A model generated the notes under the pieces. The model did not search any database. It was not told the DNA's origin and was given only the letters and a program-made list of their open reading frames with translations. The position numbers and the translations under genes were made by a program. DNA of 64,000 nucleotides from Latrodectus hesperus (Eukaryota > Arthropoda > Arachnida > Araneae > Theridiidae), in contig JAJQOW010000021.1 of the NCBI GenBank assembly GCA_037975125.1, positions 911,001-975,000 on the forward strand. The letters are read 5' to 3'. Positions 1-11,732 of this stretch are shown here, piece by piece. Position 1 is the stretch's first letter, and every line of letters starts with the position of its first letter.

Positions 1-164
1 TCAATCTCCCTTTTAAATCATAACACACGTCATTATGTTATCCCTTCAAATCCACTTTTCATCCTCTAAAATTATTTCTATGTTTAGCTACTCGTAATTG
101 TACAATAAAATACCATATGCTATGACAAAATATTTAATATTTTCATAATTAAACTTTAATTATT

Positions 165-760
165 CCACCACATTTTTACCTGTGTATATGTCAAAAATTC
201 TAAAGCATTCCTCATGTAGTATATTGTTTTTGCTTCATAAACTTTATGATAACTTAAATTATTTTATATATCTAGATGTCACGAAAAAATATGACATCAA
301 TAGCGTTTATATTTTTAAATGTCATCGCCATTTGTTATATCAAATAAAGAAAATCTCTAAACAGGAAAATTTGATAGTGGTCTAGTCATCCATAACATAA
401 TCCAGTTGAATATGTTTCTTTCATGAAGGTACACATTTTTACGACTTTTTATCATTTCTATCATTAAACGTAAATGTTTATACCTTTTACACTTTTTATC
501 TGTAAATATCTCGAAAATTTTAAAGCATTCCTTGCGTAGTATATTATTTTTGCTTCATAAGCTTTATGATATCTTAAATTATTGTATATATCTAAATGTT
601 ATGTAAATATAACATCAATAGATTTGCATTTTTTAAAGTAAATTTCATTGCCATTCGTCATATCAAATAAAGAAAATGCTCAAAACTGGAAAATTTGATA
701 ATGGTCATCCATATCATCATCCATTTCAATAAGGTTCTTTAATGAAGTACACAATACACC
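165..760. repeat. Two-copy direct repeat, period about 320 bp
   Basis: Positions about 165-440 and 485-760 are diverged direct copies. Landmarks such as TAAAGCATTC recur at 201 and 521, and blocks around TTTGCTTCATAA and ATATCAAATAAAGAAAAT follow in the same order in both. The copies differ by many substitutions and small indels, so the duplication is old. No protein is shared between the copies in a conserved frame. I do not recognise the unit as a known element. Confidence 0.8.
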
Positions 761-2471
761 TATTGGCGTAAACAATAAAATAAAAAAATACCCATAATAA
801 AGATTTCTATCTGGATTTAAGAGACTCAAAACACTTTTGTCGTACAAATTCTCCTTAAATTACCAACGTAATTACCTCATCGGACATATCCACAATTGCT
901 GTCTGCTTTTTATTCATCGGAGATTGAGCCACAAAGCAGCTCTCCTGCCTGAATTTTCATTGTCTTCAATCCGTCAGCGTGAAATGAGACGAAAATCCGC
1001 TGAACTGGAATAAATGTTCGGGCCACACCCTTCCTGATATACGAAATTTAATTCAGATGAGACAACAACGCTTAGTTTTCGATGGTGATGGAAGGTTTTT
1101 GAAGTTACCGCCCAGATGCGAAATGCAGATAGGCAAGTTTCATCCAAATAGATCATCACTGCTCTAAGAAAGAAGTTTTAACGAAGGTCTTTTCGTAGAC
1201 AGCCCAACTGTTGTCAGAAAATTTAATTTGGATATTTGACCTTTAATCAAAGTGGAGGAAAATTACTTTCGGAAATGTATACTTGTTTCCATAAAAAAAA
1301 AAAATTTTACTTATTACAAATTGTGTCACCAAGAAATGTTCATCAAGATTGTTTATAAGTGTGCAAATTCCTTGCTTCTATTCCAAGAATATTTTGGAAG
1401 TTATAAGGATTCTATATATGAATTTAATTTACCAATTTTTTTATATTTTTATACTCAACATGAGTAATTATAAGGAAAAAAAGCTAAGAATATTTTAATG
1501 AGAAAAAATGGTCATATTTGGTTTGCACATTGATCATAGTAGTTTGTCGTTTGATTCACGGGATGAGTTGTATCTCACTGTACATTAGGTATTACGAACT
1601 AATACATTAACAAATCTACCAAATAGACGTTTACTTCGAAATTATAAATTTAATAATATTTAATTCAAAATGCTATTGATTATACAAAATTAATAAGCAG
1701 AAAAAGGTAATTAAGAGTAAAAAATATATATTTATTTTTTTACAATAATAGAGCTGTTTAAATGCTAATAAATGTTGGAAATAAATTAATTTATAATGAT
1801 AATTATTTTAAAATTGTAAATAAATTAATTGTTAAAAATAAGATTTTTATATTTATTCTTTGAATTTTTTTGTGATTGAGGTGCTGTTAAGACAAAATAG
1901 TAATTAGCGACTGATTAGTCGAGCGTGATCGATTGATAAAACTACGTTTATTAATTTATTGCTTATTTACAATAACATACATAATATTTAACATTAGTTA
2001 ATGGTTAAATTATGCTCAAAGTCAAATTCGTGTTCGTTTCTTGACCAACTCTGATCCCAATTAAATTTCCAACTTCCCTAAAGCTAGTCGAATATTTTTC
2101 CTTTTAGTGGTTATAATTAGCTTATTGCTTTTGTCAACAAAAATGCAAATATATGCCTCATGTTAATATGTACATGATTTCAGTAAAAAATTAAATGATG
2201 TATGTATATTTTTGTATTTCCCTAATTTGAAAAGCTTAAATTTTCTAACTTTTCCCTATAAGAATTTTCACTATCTTTTAAAGATAATCTAGCGCACATT
2301 ACTTTGAATTAGCATTTCGAATGAAGATGAGTTATGTGAGGGGTTCCAATTCCTTGCCCTTCCATATCACCTGACTTTCCGACAATTGTTTTCTTTCTCA
2401 GCAAATTAATCAAAAATATATATTGCTTACAGAAAAGATGGTGTGGAACTCTGATGACCTAAAATAAGAAT
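761..2471. other. Mostly unique AT-rich DNA
   Basis: No gene or recognisable repeat is supported. The part at about 960-1220 is less AT-rich and contains a 61-codon open frame on the minus strand, preceded by a possible acceptor (TTCTTTCTTAG as read on that strand). The frame resembles no family I know, so it is not called as a gene. Confidence 0.5.
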
Positions 2472-2656
2472 TACGAGTACCCCTTGGATTAGCAAAAAAT
2501 TTGAAGATAAATATTGGCGATAAAATTTAATTTCTGGTAACCCTTGTATTTCTAGTGGTTTAATTAACCTGATTTTATGGTTGTCATTTTGTTAGTCGCT
2601 TCTTTACGTCTATCTAAGGATTAAAAAAATCGCCGAAAAACCAAGAGGTACCCGTA
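2472..2656 (+). mobile_element. MITE-like element, family M, copy 1
   Basis: The segment begins TACGAGTACCCCTTGG and ends CCAAGAGGTACCCGTA. These are inverted repeats of each other with two mismatches in 16. Inside lie TTTCTGGTAACCCTTG and AAAAAATCGCCGAA blocks, which recur in the copies at 30.9, 41.2, 51.1 and 57.2 kb. No coding capacity is present. It is probably a non-autonomous DNA transposon; the superfamily is unknown. Confidence 0.7.
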
Positions 2657-3752
2657 TGTAAATTTCTACAAAGGATTACAAACGCAAACTACGACACTTA
2701 TACTAATTTTCTTTGCAAATATCTAAAGAGAAATCAACAACAGTTTTTATACTTTCCATGCAAATAAAGGGAAACACTTGGAAGTTTACTGATAAGGCCA
2801 ATAAAATATTTTTAATATTCTTAACCATTAGCATTATTAATTTAAATGAACTTTATAGATTTTACAAATTATAATACATTAAAACGAGTAAGATATTTAT
2901 TTTAAAAATTTCCGAATTAACAAGAAAATGAGGTTTACTTTGATTTGTCACTCGTTTTACTACAGTTATCCACAAAACTAAAACTTACAGTTTAATGTCT
3001 AGAAAATTCTGAAGAGAATGAAAAAAACATCAAGAAATAATTACATTTTTACTACTCATTATAAGCTTTTTTCCAGTTCAAATATAAATGTATTCTAATG
3101 AACACCATATAGTCTTAAATCACTTATTTAATAAACTATTTAATTTCAAGTATTCATAATTTATTTTTTATGAAATAAAAATATATTAATAAGAAAATTC
3201 TTATTGCTTTTGTCTCTGAATTTTACTCTTTTATTCTTGAAACAAATTGGGCCGACATACGCTTAATTTGCTTAAAAAATGAAGATTACATTGTATCTTT
3301 TATTCATCATATTAATGATCACATAATTTTTATTTATATTTCTTTATAATTAAAGAAATGAAATGTGCTGCGTACAGATTAATAAATTATTTTTATCATT
3401 TTTCAAATGGCACTGTCTTATATAATAAGTAAATAAACTAGTTTGCGTCGATTAATTGCATTTTTACCATAATTATTTAAGGCATCGGGTCAGACCTTGT
3501 TTTCCTAAATATCGCCAAAATGAATTTTAGAGAAAATACAGACGAACTATTCAGTCATGTCACAAATTTTTGTCATTGCCTTTTCCAGTTTGCTAGATTT
3601 TTGCCCTCTCCAATTTGCCAGATTGCCCTCATCTGTTTGCCTTGGCAAAATAAATTCATTTCACAATTCCCAAATCATTCTCTTGGTAAGACTATTATAG
3701 CAAAGTCACTACCATTTATAGTAAAAACAGCTGAATGTCTAGAAGTTGGTTT
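2657..3752. other. Unique AT-rich DNA
   Basis: I see no recognisable gene or repeat. An open frame of 101 codons on the plus strand at 3520-3825 partly overlaps the candidate minus-strand exon downstream and has no recognisable domain. Confidence 0.5.
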
Positions 3753-4080
3753 TCAATTTAACAATTCTTTCAGCTCATTTCCACCAAGAGTGAGGATGCT
3801 TTTATTAGCTTGGAATTCGTTTTGAAAGTATGTATTGATGGACAGAAAATGACTGTAGAATGTAGAGTTAACCAAATAGTATTTTTCCTGTGCCGATAAA
3901 TTGTAGTCTAGTACTCTTAAAATCACGCGAATTGCTTGATTAATTATGTAAAGCATGTCATGTTTAGTTTGCGATAACAACAAACAAAACTGATATAGAT
4001 TTCCCAAAACATAAAGTAGAGACTGCTTCTTTAGCATTAAATGACCAACATCTTTAGGAAAACAAAGCAAAAAACTGATA
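3753..4080 (-). CDS. Candidate terminal exon of an unidentified protein
   Basis: On the minus strand an open frame of about 108 codons runs from a splice-acceptor-like site (TTTGCATTTCAG, ending at 4081) to a stop at 3753. The predicted peptide has mixed, non-repetitive composition, unlike the lysine/asparagine-rich or tyrosine/isoleucine-rich noise frames elsewhere. It looks largely helical, with leucine-rich stretches such as SLLYVLGNLYQFCLLL and a polar C-terminus ending GGNELKELLN. A methionine codon lies 12 bases before the acceptor, so a single-exon start is also possible. I recognise no family. No clear AATAAA lies just downstream on this strand, and no partner exon was found upstream, so it may also be a pseudogene fragment. 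Confidence 0.33.
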
Positions 4081-4411
4081 CTGAAATGCAAATTCGCAAT
4101 AAAAAACAGACCTTATATTTATTTTAGCAATCAATACATTAACAATGTTTTCATTAAAGCTGTGTTTTAAACAATGGTGCTTTTATACAGTATAAATTTT
4201 TAAATAAATTTATAAACCCATTCATTGAAATTTAATTTTTTTATTTTTATTAAAATTTTAATTATATTTATTGATGTAAACATAAATGTCACATACACAT
4301 TTGATTACAAATTTCATAACTTCATATTGTGAGGAAAACTATTGTAAATATTATTAATCGTAATGACAAATTATTACTCCATAGGAATGTAAAGGGAGAT
4401 ACAGAATTTTT

Positions 4412-4797
4412 AGGCAGTGATAGCCAAGTGGTTAGGGTATCGGCCTTCCATCTAGAAATGTGGGGTTCGATTCCCAATGTCGCCAAAGACCCACCGAGTA
4501 CATGCAATATAGCGTGCTCGTATAAATCTGTGGAATCGAAAGTCCTGTGGTCGGTCGTTGAGCAGTTACCGTGGGTGCAAATTTCGGGAGAAAATTTCCT
4601 CCCCCTTCAGATCCATGTCAAAATTGAGGGACTGTATCCCCTGGTATTGCCATCTATCGGAGGGTTTAAAAAAGAGCAAAGACGTACTTTCACCTTTGTG
4701 GTGCTCTCATTAAAACGAAAGACGCTCCCTTTTGATTTAAATTCGCATTGCCAAGGCACAGCGAGCTTGGCTTGTCCAAGTGTTATAAGTAACAACA
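4412..4797 (+). mobile_element. SINE family D, full length with TSD
   Basis: The head is tRNA-like: an A-box-like TAGCCAAGTGGTTAGG followed by a B-box-like GGTTCGATTCCC. The body includes GCCATCTATCGGAGG, and the 3' end is GTCCAAGTGTTATAAGTAAC followed by AACAAC. It is flanked by a perfect 11-bp target-site duplication, ACAGAATTTTT, at 4401-4411 and 4798-4808, which fixes both ends. RNA polymerase III transcription is inferred from the boxes. Other copies lie at 12.9 and 24.4 kb, and the 3' half recurs at 34.8 kb. Confidence 0.92.
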
Positions 4798-4843
4798 ACA
4801 GAATTTTTGCTGAAATTCCTATATATTTCATTCATTAATTTAA

Positions 4844-6504
4844 TTTTAAATATGCAACTTTTAGACTCTATTATGCAAATTAAATAAATATTTCAGTAAA
4901 TTATTAGCAGCACTATATTGTTTACTGCAGTATCCTTATAATTATAAAAATGTATTTTTATCATGTATGTCCTCACTTTTATCCCTAAAAGTATTGTCCT
5001 CACTTTGGAATGACGACTACAGTCGTCATTTCAAAGTGAGGACAATGAGTTTCACAATAAATGTTTCTGTTAATCTTTACGAAATCTTTATACAAGAGGT
5101 TGGTTATGATTAATTTTTAGACAAATGAATTCGTACTCATGAACTCATTTGACTGGGATGACCAATCGAAACAACCATTGCCGAGGTAAAGAGCAAATGA
5201 CCACTGATGAATTAAACCAAATAATTAATTAATCAGATGTAACTGTATGCTGTCACTTTTGCATATGAAAGCTAACTTAATGGGGGCCCTGTCGCTTAAT
5301 GCTGCTTTCGGAATATTATCAACACCCACATTCAATGAACTGTTAAACAGTAGGGTAGGGCCTTAATTATTCAATAAGGAGCGCCACCAAATATCTTAAG
5401 TTAAATCAAAATAATATTTACGATACTCAATGTTTGTTCTTGAATAAGTCTTTCGCTTAAAAAATTGACAGTTGGATCTACAGAACTACAAACATTAAGT
5501 CACAGGGTGGGAATTGAACCAATAAGCTATCGATTTGTAAGCTGTAATGGAAGCATGATTCATCATTTAAATCGGTGTGTTTCTCACACAATTACTCATT
5601 TAATAATTAACTATTCATTTTTAATATTTTATTTCAAAGACACATTTGAATTATTATCCTCAAAAGAAAAATAACAGATTACAATTATTATTAAATTATA
5701 AGTTTATATGAAGAAATGATATTTTGTGATGATGAAAGTGAAGAAAAAAATACCTCTGATATGTTACCAACTACAATAAATTATTTGATAAAATTTGACA
5801 ACTTTTCATTTAGATTCCTCCTTACAAAACCGCATTAATTTTAGTTTAAATGCAAATTTTAGACTTATAATATTTTTAGCTATAGAAACAATTAATTTTG
5901 AGCAAATTTATATTACTTTTAGTAGTCATTTATATTGATGCATTATAATTTCATTTTTAAAGAATACGCTTTTCTCAAATAAAAATTCATAACTTAATTG
6001 GCACATCTTATTTGACAGATGCCTATCAAATTTGTCATAGGCTAAAATAAATATGGAATTTTCTTATCTTTATTATCAATGATAAAATGGGATGACTTTA
6101 CAAAAAACAAGAATTTGAAAATTAATACATGAGAAAATGAAAAATTCCACAAATGTTAGTCATAAAACATCGCATATTACATATGATGATTAGTACAAAA
6201 AATAATTTATTCATTGCATGAAAATGTAAATATAAGACAACTTTACAGTCTATTATGTAAGTATTTCACACTAAATTTAGGAGACAGATAAAATTATCAA
6301 CTTCGGTATGGTTAACACATTATTAGTTAGTGGATAATATGTCATAAATACCATAAGTTGCTGGAAAATTGTAAATTTAAATAAATAAATTCATTAAAGT
6401 GCAAATGAATTCTATTCAATCATTCTGCACACTTACATTAACCTTAGCTTAAAATAAAAAACTAGCATTTTAAAAATTATCATTTTTACAATTGATGATG
6501 ATAA
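4844..6504 (+). repeat. Tandem 1.66-kb repeat, unit 1
   Basis: This unit is repeated directly by 6505-8154 with an offset of 1661 bp (TATGCAACTT at 4851 and 6512). The two copies match along their whole length with scattered substitutions and small indels. Landmarks in order are a 54-bp palindrome, TGGGGGCCCTGTCGC near 5281, GGAGCGCCACCAAATATC near 5380, and a reverse tRNA-B-box-like GGGAATTGAACC near 5509. No coding frame is conserved. A full-length SINE ends 36 bp upstream. Confidence 0.93.
4993..5046. repeat. 54-bp near-perfect palindrome, unit 1
   Basis: Two 26-base arms (left arm starting ATTGTCCTCACTTTGG and ending GACGACT) flank a 2-base centre, AC. One arm position is mismatched. A partial third copy of the arm, GTCCTCACTTTT, lies just upstream near 4969. 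Confidence 0.95.
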
Positions 6505-8154
6505 TTTTAAATATGCAACTTTTAGACTCTATTATGCAAATTAGATAAATATTTCAATAAATTATTAGCAGCACTATACTGTATACTGCAGTATCTTTAT
6601 AATTATAAAAATGTATTTTTATTATGTATGTCCTCACTTTTATCCCTAAAATGTATTGTCCTCACTTTGGAATGACGACTGTAGTCGTCATTCTAAAGTG
6701 AGGACAATGCGTTTCACAATAAACGTTTCTGTTAATCCTTACGAAATTTTTATACACGAGGTTGGTTTTGATTAATTTTTAGACAAATGAATTCGTACTC
6801 ATGAACTCATTTGACTGGGATAACCAATCCAAACACCCATTGCCGAGATTAAAAAGCAAATGACCACTGATGAATTAAACCAAATAATTAATTAATCAAA
6901 TGTAATTGTATGCGGTCACTTTTGCATACGAAAGTTAACTTAATGGGGGCCCTGTCGCTTAATGCTGCTTTCGGAATATTATCAACACCCACATTCAATG
7001 AACTGTTAAACAGTAGGGTAGGGCCTTAATTATTCAAAAAGGAGCGCCACCAAATATCTTAAGTTAAATCATAATAATATTTACGATACTCAATGTTTGT
7101 ACTTCAATAAGTCTTCCGTTTAAAAAATTTACAGTTGGATCTAAAGAACTAAAAACATTAAATCACAGGGTGGGAATTGAACCAATAAGCTATCGATTTG
7201 TAAGCATGATTCATTATTTAAATTGATGTGTTTCTCTCACAATTAAGCATTTAATAATAAACTATTCATTTTTAATATTTTATTTCGAAGACCCATTTGA
7301 ATTATTATCCTCAAAAGAAAAATAACAGATTAAAATTATTATTAGGTTATAAATTTATATGTTAAAATGATATTTTGTGAGATGAAAGTGAAGAAATAAT
7401 ACCTCTGATATGTTACCAACTGCAATAAATTATTCGATGAAAAGTGACAAATTTTCATTTAGATTCCTCCATACAAAACTGCATTAATTTTAATTTAAAT
7501 GGAAATTTTAGACTTTTAATATTTTTAACGTATTTCTGCGATAGTAAAACAACTAATTTTGAGCAAATTTTTATCACTTTTAGCAGTCATTTATTTTGAT
7601 GCGTTATAATTTTATTTTTAAAGAATACGCTTTTCTCAAATAAAAATTCATACCTTAATTGGCAGGTCTTATTTGACGAATGCCTATCAAATCTGTCATA
7701 GGCTAAAATAAATAAGGAATTTTCTTATCTTTATTATCAATGATAAAATGGGATGACTTTACAAAATACATGAATTTGAAACTAATACATGAGAAAATAA
7801 AAAATTCCACAAATGTTAGTCATAAAACATCGCATATTACATATGATGATTACTACAAAAAATAATTTATTCATTGCATGAAAATGTAAATATAAGACAA
7901 CTTTACCGTCTATTATGTAAGCATTTCACTAAATTTATGAGACAGCTAAAATTATCAATTTCGGTATGGTGAACACATTATTAATTAGTGGATAATATGC
8001 CATAAATATCATAATCTGCTGGAAATTTGTAAATTTAAATAAATAAATTCATTAAAGTGCAAATGAATTCTATTCAATCATTCTGCACTTTCATTAACCT
8101 TAGCTTAAAATAAAAAAAATTAGCATTTTACAAATTATCATTTTTACAATTGAT
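6505..8154 (+). repeat. Tandem 1.66-kb repeat, unit 2
   Basis: This is the second direct copy of 4844-6504. It has small indels, including a 12-base deletion near 7204 relative to unit 1, where GTAAGC is followed directly by ATGATTC. The right limit is near ACAATTGAT at 8154, after which the sequence departs from the start of the unit. No protein-coding frame is shared with unit 1. Confidence 0.93.
6655..6708. repeat. 54-bp near-perfect palindrome, unit 2
   Basis: The architecture is the same as at 4993-5046: 26-base arms and a 2-base centre, here GT. The single mismatched arm position differs from the one in unit 1, so each copy has lost one different base pair of what was probably a perfect palindrome. 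Confidence 0.95.
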
Positions 8155-8226
8155 TTTCTGCACATAACTTGAAAAATGTAATCAACTATTCTAGCATGTT
8201 TATAGCTGTGTTTGTATGCGCATATG

Positions 8227-8366
8227 GCCGACCGATGTCTGAGTAGTTATCATTCTTGGCTCCTGAGCCGTGAGTCGCGGGTTCGAATCCCGGTTCGTGC
8301 GTGAGTGTTGCTTTCTATCTTTCTCTTTCTTTTCTTCAGTGCTGATGTATGAATGTGACCCACCCT
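8227..8366 (+). mobile_element. SINE family A, 3'-truncated head
   Basis: It starts GCCGACCGATGTCTGAGTAG and contains the B-box-like GGTTCGAATCCCGG, then a pyrimidine-rich stretch and TGAATGTGACCCACCCTAT. It matches the 5' half of the fuller copy at 12394-12691 and stops where that copy continues with AAACGGGTTTGTGG. Confidence 0.85.
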
Positions 8367-8559
8367 ATTGTGGAAAATATCAATCCGCAGGAATGCTCTG
8401 TCTGAACGCTAGAGGGCGTTCTTTGCAACTTATATTTGTTATGTAGTTTTGTTTGTCACACTTTTGTTTTCGCTCGCTATTGTAGGAGAACTGTTTCTCA
8501 GCTAGGGTCGATTCAATCGGCCAAAAATATTTGTTATTTTTGTGTTATTAAATGTTTGT
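8367..8559 (+). other. Unclassified segment, possible LTR-like piece
   Basis: This more GC-balanced stretch starts TGTGGAAAATATC, contains AACGCTAGAGGGCGTT (an imperfect palindrome) and ends near TTATTAAATGTTTGTTA before the (TA)n array. It reminds me of arthropod LTR ends, but no TSD, partner LTR or CA terminus is visible, so this is a weak suggestion. Confidence 0.2.
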
Positions 8560-8705
<146 letters not shown>

Positions 8706-8711
8706 TCAATT

Positions 8712-8984
8712 GCAGGGCAACTTGTCTAGTGATCATCATGCCTGACTACGGATAAGGAGGTCCTGGGTTCGAATCCCGGTTCGGGCATGGATGTACTTTC
8801 TCTCCCTATCTATCCTGTCTTTGTCCTTTCATTGTATGAATGAGGTGTGAATGGTTGCCTACCCTATAAACGGGTCCCTATGGCATGTGTGTACTCCACA
8901 CCAAAATATGATTCAGTTGGAAAAGTGGAGCAGCGCACCCCTTGTTGCCAGCCTAGCTGGCACACGACAATGAATGAATGAATA
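8712..8984 (+). mobile_element. SINE family B
   Basis: The tRNA-like head reads GGGCAACTTGTCTAGTGATC (A-box region), then GGTTCGAATCCCGG (B box). The body carries TCTCCCTATCTATCCTGTC and CCCTATAAACGGGTCCC, and the tail is CTGGCACACGACAATGAATG. It matches the TSD-bounded copy at 9400-9687. No TSD is clear because the left end abuts the (TA)n array. Confidence 0.88.
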
Positions 8985-9051
8985 GATTTTCAATTGTGTA
9001 TTTACTTAGAGTACTTATGCAGTGTCTATTTGGTTTTTAGTTTGTTTTTAC

Positions 9052-9167
9052 ACCTATAAACGGGTTTGTGGAGGGATGGCACTACTTACCTCCGTGACTT
9101 GGTACACAGGTGCCCGCTGGGCGTCTTGTTATGGCGAAAGATTAGCCCCCCAAATGCCCACCATTAT
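9052..9167 (+). mobile_element. SINE family A, 3' fragment
   Basis: Only the distal half is present: CCTATAAACGGGTTTGTGG, CCTCCGTGACTTGGTACACA, GTGCCCGCTGGG and the terminal AATGCCCACCATTA. It is 5' truncated, as expected for an insertion by target-primed reverse transcription. Confidence 0.82.
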
Positions 9168-9348
9168 TTTTTTAAAGTATGCGCATATAACCTAACATTT
9201 GTTAGTTTTTAAACTAATCATGGGCTCAATTTATTAATTTAATCGATCGAAAGTGCTAAACATTGACTTTTTCCTTGGAATTTCAATATATGATGAGTTG
9301 ATAAGGTCCGTTTATCTGTTGGTTTCTCCACATTTTCATAGCCATCAA

Positions 9349-9388
9349 AGAAGAGTTATTTCATATACTTATGAAAAATAACTCTTCT
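9349..9388. repeat. 40-bp inverted repeat
   Basis: A perfect 13-base stem (AGAAGAGTTATTT with its complement) closes around a 14-base loop. It sits immediately left of the target-site duplication of the SINE at 9400. Confidence 0.85.
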
Positions 9389-9399
9389 AATGAAATAAC

Positions 9400-9687
9400 A
9401 GGCCGCCCAACTTGTCTAGTGGTCAGCGTGCCTGTCTGCGGACAGGGAGGTACTGAGTTCAAATCCCGGCTATGGCATGGATGTACTTTCTCTCTCTATC
9501 TATCCTGTCTTTGTTCTTTTCTTGTCTGAATGAGGTGTGAATGGTTGCCTACCCTATAAACGGGTACCTGTGGCATGTGTGTACTGAGGAAGTTGGACTC
9601 CACACCAAAATAGGGTTCAGTTGGAAAAGTGGAGCAGCGCATCCCATATTGTCCGACTAGCTGGCACACGACAGCAACAACAACAAC
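9400..9687 (+). mobile_element. SINE family B, full length with TSD
   Basis: The insertion is bounded by a perfect 11-bp duplication, AATGAAATAAC, at 9389-9399 and 9688-9698. The head is CTTGTCTAGTGGTCAGCGTG with a degenerate B box, GAGTTCAAATCCCGG. The 3' end is CACACGACAGCAACAACAAC. That CAA-repeat tail is shared with the LINE 3' ends at 50.8 and 58.4 kb, which suggests the mobilising partner. Confidence 0.94.
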
Positions 9688-9698
9688 AATGAAATAAC

Positions 9699-11732
9699 TA
9701 ATAACATAAAATATATCTTTAGAAATTTTTCCACCCATAGACCGTTTTCTGAAAAAGCTTGTCTTGAACTGAGCAATATTTTTCTTATATCCTGGTACAA
9801 AAGCATACTTTTATAACAGTTATTTTTTTAGAAACATAAATTCAATAATTCTTATTAAAATAAAAAAACAGATAAATTTTATGAATGAAAATTATTTGAG
9901 ATCATGAAATTTGAGAATACATGAGTGCTACTTTATTTTCAATATAAACACAGTGCTAAAATTATTTTCATTGTTTCGTAAAGTATAATTTTCGTAGAGT
10001 CAACTTTCAAACCCACTACCTTCTTGGTACAACTCCAATTTTCTCACAATTATTACAAGAGAAACATAATAGAATATATACTACAATCAAAATTCATTTC
10101 TTAACGGACATTTTTCTTTTGTATTAAATTACCAAAAAACATCCTAATTTTTTAGTACAGTTTTAAGTACATAACAAATACACTTGAGCAATTATTTTAA
10201 TCGTCAATGAAGAGAAATAGAATTGAAAAATTTAAGAATAATCGTAATTTGTGTACTAACTATTAGAGCAAGAATGAGCTGCATTCTCTCTCTAAAAGTT
10301 AGTGTATTGACGGAGTGAGAGCATTTGAAATAGTTGGAAAAATTACTTTCACACGTTTTCAGAAGAATATACCAATAGTCGTGTTAGGTGTTTGCTATTC
10401 AACAACAGCAAAGCCATTTCTTAAAATAGATTAGTTTTTGTGAACTAGTTTGCATCTATAAAAATAATCTGTCAAAGAGTAATTCCATTAAAATAACTTC
10501 TAGATTTTATTTGCGGTCAATGCTAAAATAGTTTTTGTTAAAAAATTTTATCTATATTGCTTATCTGTGTGAGTAAATAAATGAAATTAATTCATCTACT
10601 TTGATTAAAAAATATAAAGTAATGATTGTAATCCCTATACAGTAAAGTAATTATTAGGAAATAGAATGTGATTTTTAGTCCTCTGTTCACTTGGATGACT
10701 TTAGGTTTTTAAACTTTCGGTCAGATGAAGTGTAACTTGAAATAGCTATGTAGATGAAAAACATGTTTTTATGAATTGTACACTCAGCATAAAAGTTATG
10801 CATCGCAGATAAAACGCAGAGTTGTTAAAATGCCTTATTTCGTCCCTGACATTTACACCAAATTCTGATAAGGAATTTAGCTCCAGATAATTATTATTCA
10901 AAATATCTGATAAAGAATTCAGAATTCAGTTACTTCATGGCTTTGATAACAGAAATCGGATTTAATCAATGCAAATGAAAACTAAATTTGCATAAATTAA
11001 TAAATTATTAATAAAATTATATATCACAGGGGAAAAATAGCATAGTTATAAAATGAAATATTGATTTTTTTCTTTGAATTTCAAGATTTCGACAATGGAT
11101 CCCATTCATGTTATCAATTAGAGGGAGTTATCTATAAAAATATGGGTCAATATAAATGAAAAACAAATTTTTTGAATGAAGAGGCATGCACTTTCATAAA
11201 AATATTATAAACATTATTGCAATGTATAATTTATATATATTATATACTACAAAAATTCATCTTTAAAAAAGGAATTAGTTTTAATCTATCCAATAATTTA
11301 TACAACAGAATCATGAGTCATACACTTTTTAGTAAAATCTGAAATATAAATCCACAATAAAAAATATGCATAAACCAAAATAAAATTGCAAAAAAACTTA
11401 AACAATTTAATTAATATAAATATCATCTTGTTCTTCATATATTCTTTTTCTATATATTTTTTAAATATTTCAATATAAAAGCTATTGGGGAGAAATGTAT
11501 TTTTCATCTACCTGAATAAGAAATGTGTATTTCAAGCATCTATTAACAAATAATGTTTAAGTCTAAAGATAGAACAATATATTTCGATTCATTTTTGAAT
11601 TATGATATCATTTAAGAATTCAATTATATTCTAAAAATTATTATTATTTTAACTCATTTTTTATAGATAGAGAAAAGTATACATTCAATCAGCAACAATG
11701 AACTAAAAGAAATATAAAAAAAAAAGACTTAC
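9699..11732. other. Unique AT-rich DNA
   Basis: No supported gene. A 49-bp imperfect hairpin lies at 10255-10303. The stretch at 10783-10880 (ACACTCAGCATAAAAGTT onward) is less AT-rich but is not identified. Confidence 0.5.
10255..10303. repeat. 49-bp imperfect inverted repeat
   Basis: Arms of about 22 bases (ACTAACTATTAGAG... against ...CTCTAAAAGTTAGT) pair with three mismatches around a short AGCT-centred loop. The flanks do not extend the stem, so it is shorter than a typical microRNA precursor. Confidence 0.6.

Noticed and set aside
974..1159. 61-codon minus-strand frame with a possible acceptor
   Set aside because: The stretch is short, has no clear donor in frame, and shows no recognisable family, so it was not called as a gene.
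8367..8559. Solo LTR
   Set aside because: No TSD, no terminal CA and no second copy. It is kept only as a weak note in the feature list.
10255..10303. microRNA precursor
   Set aside because: The stem is about 22 bp with mismatches, and the flanks do not extend it, so the hairpin is shorter than known precursors.
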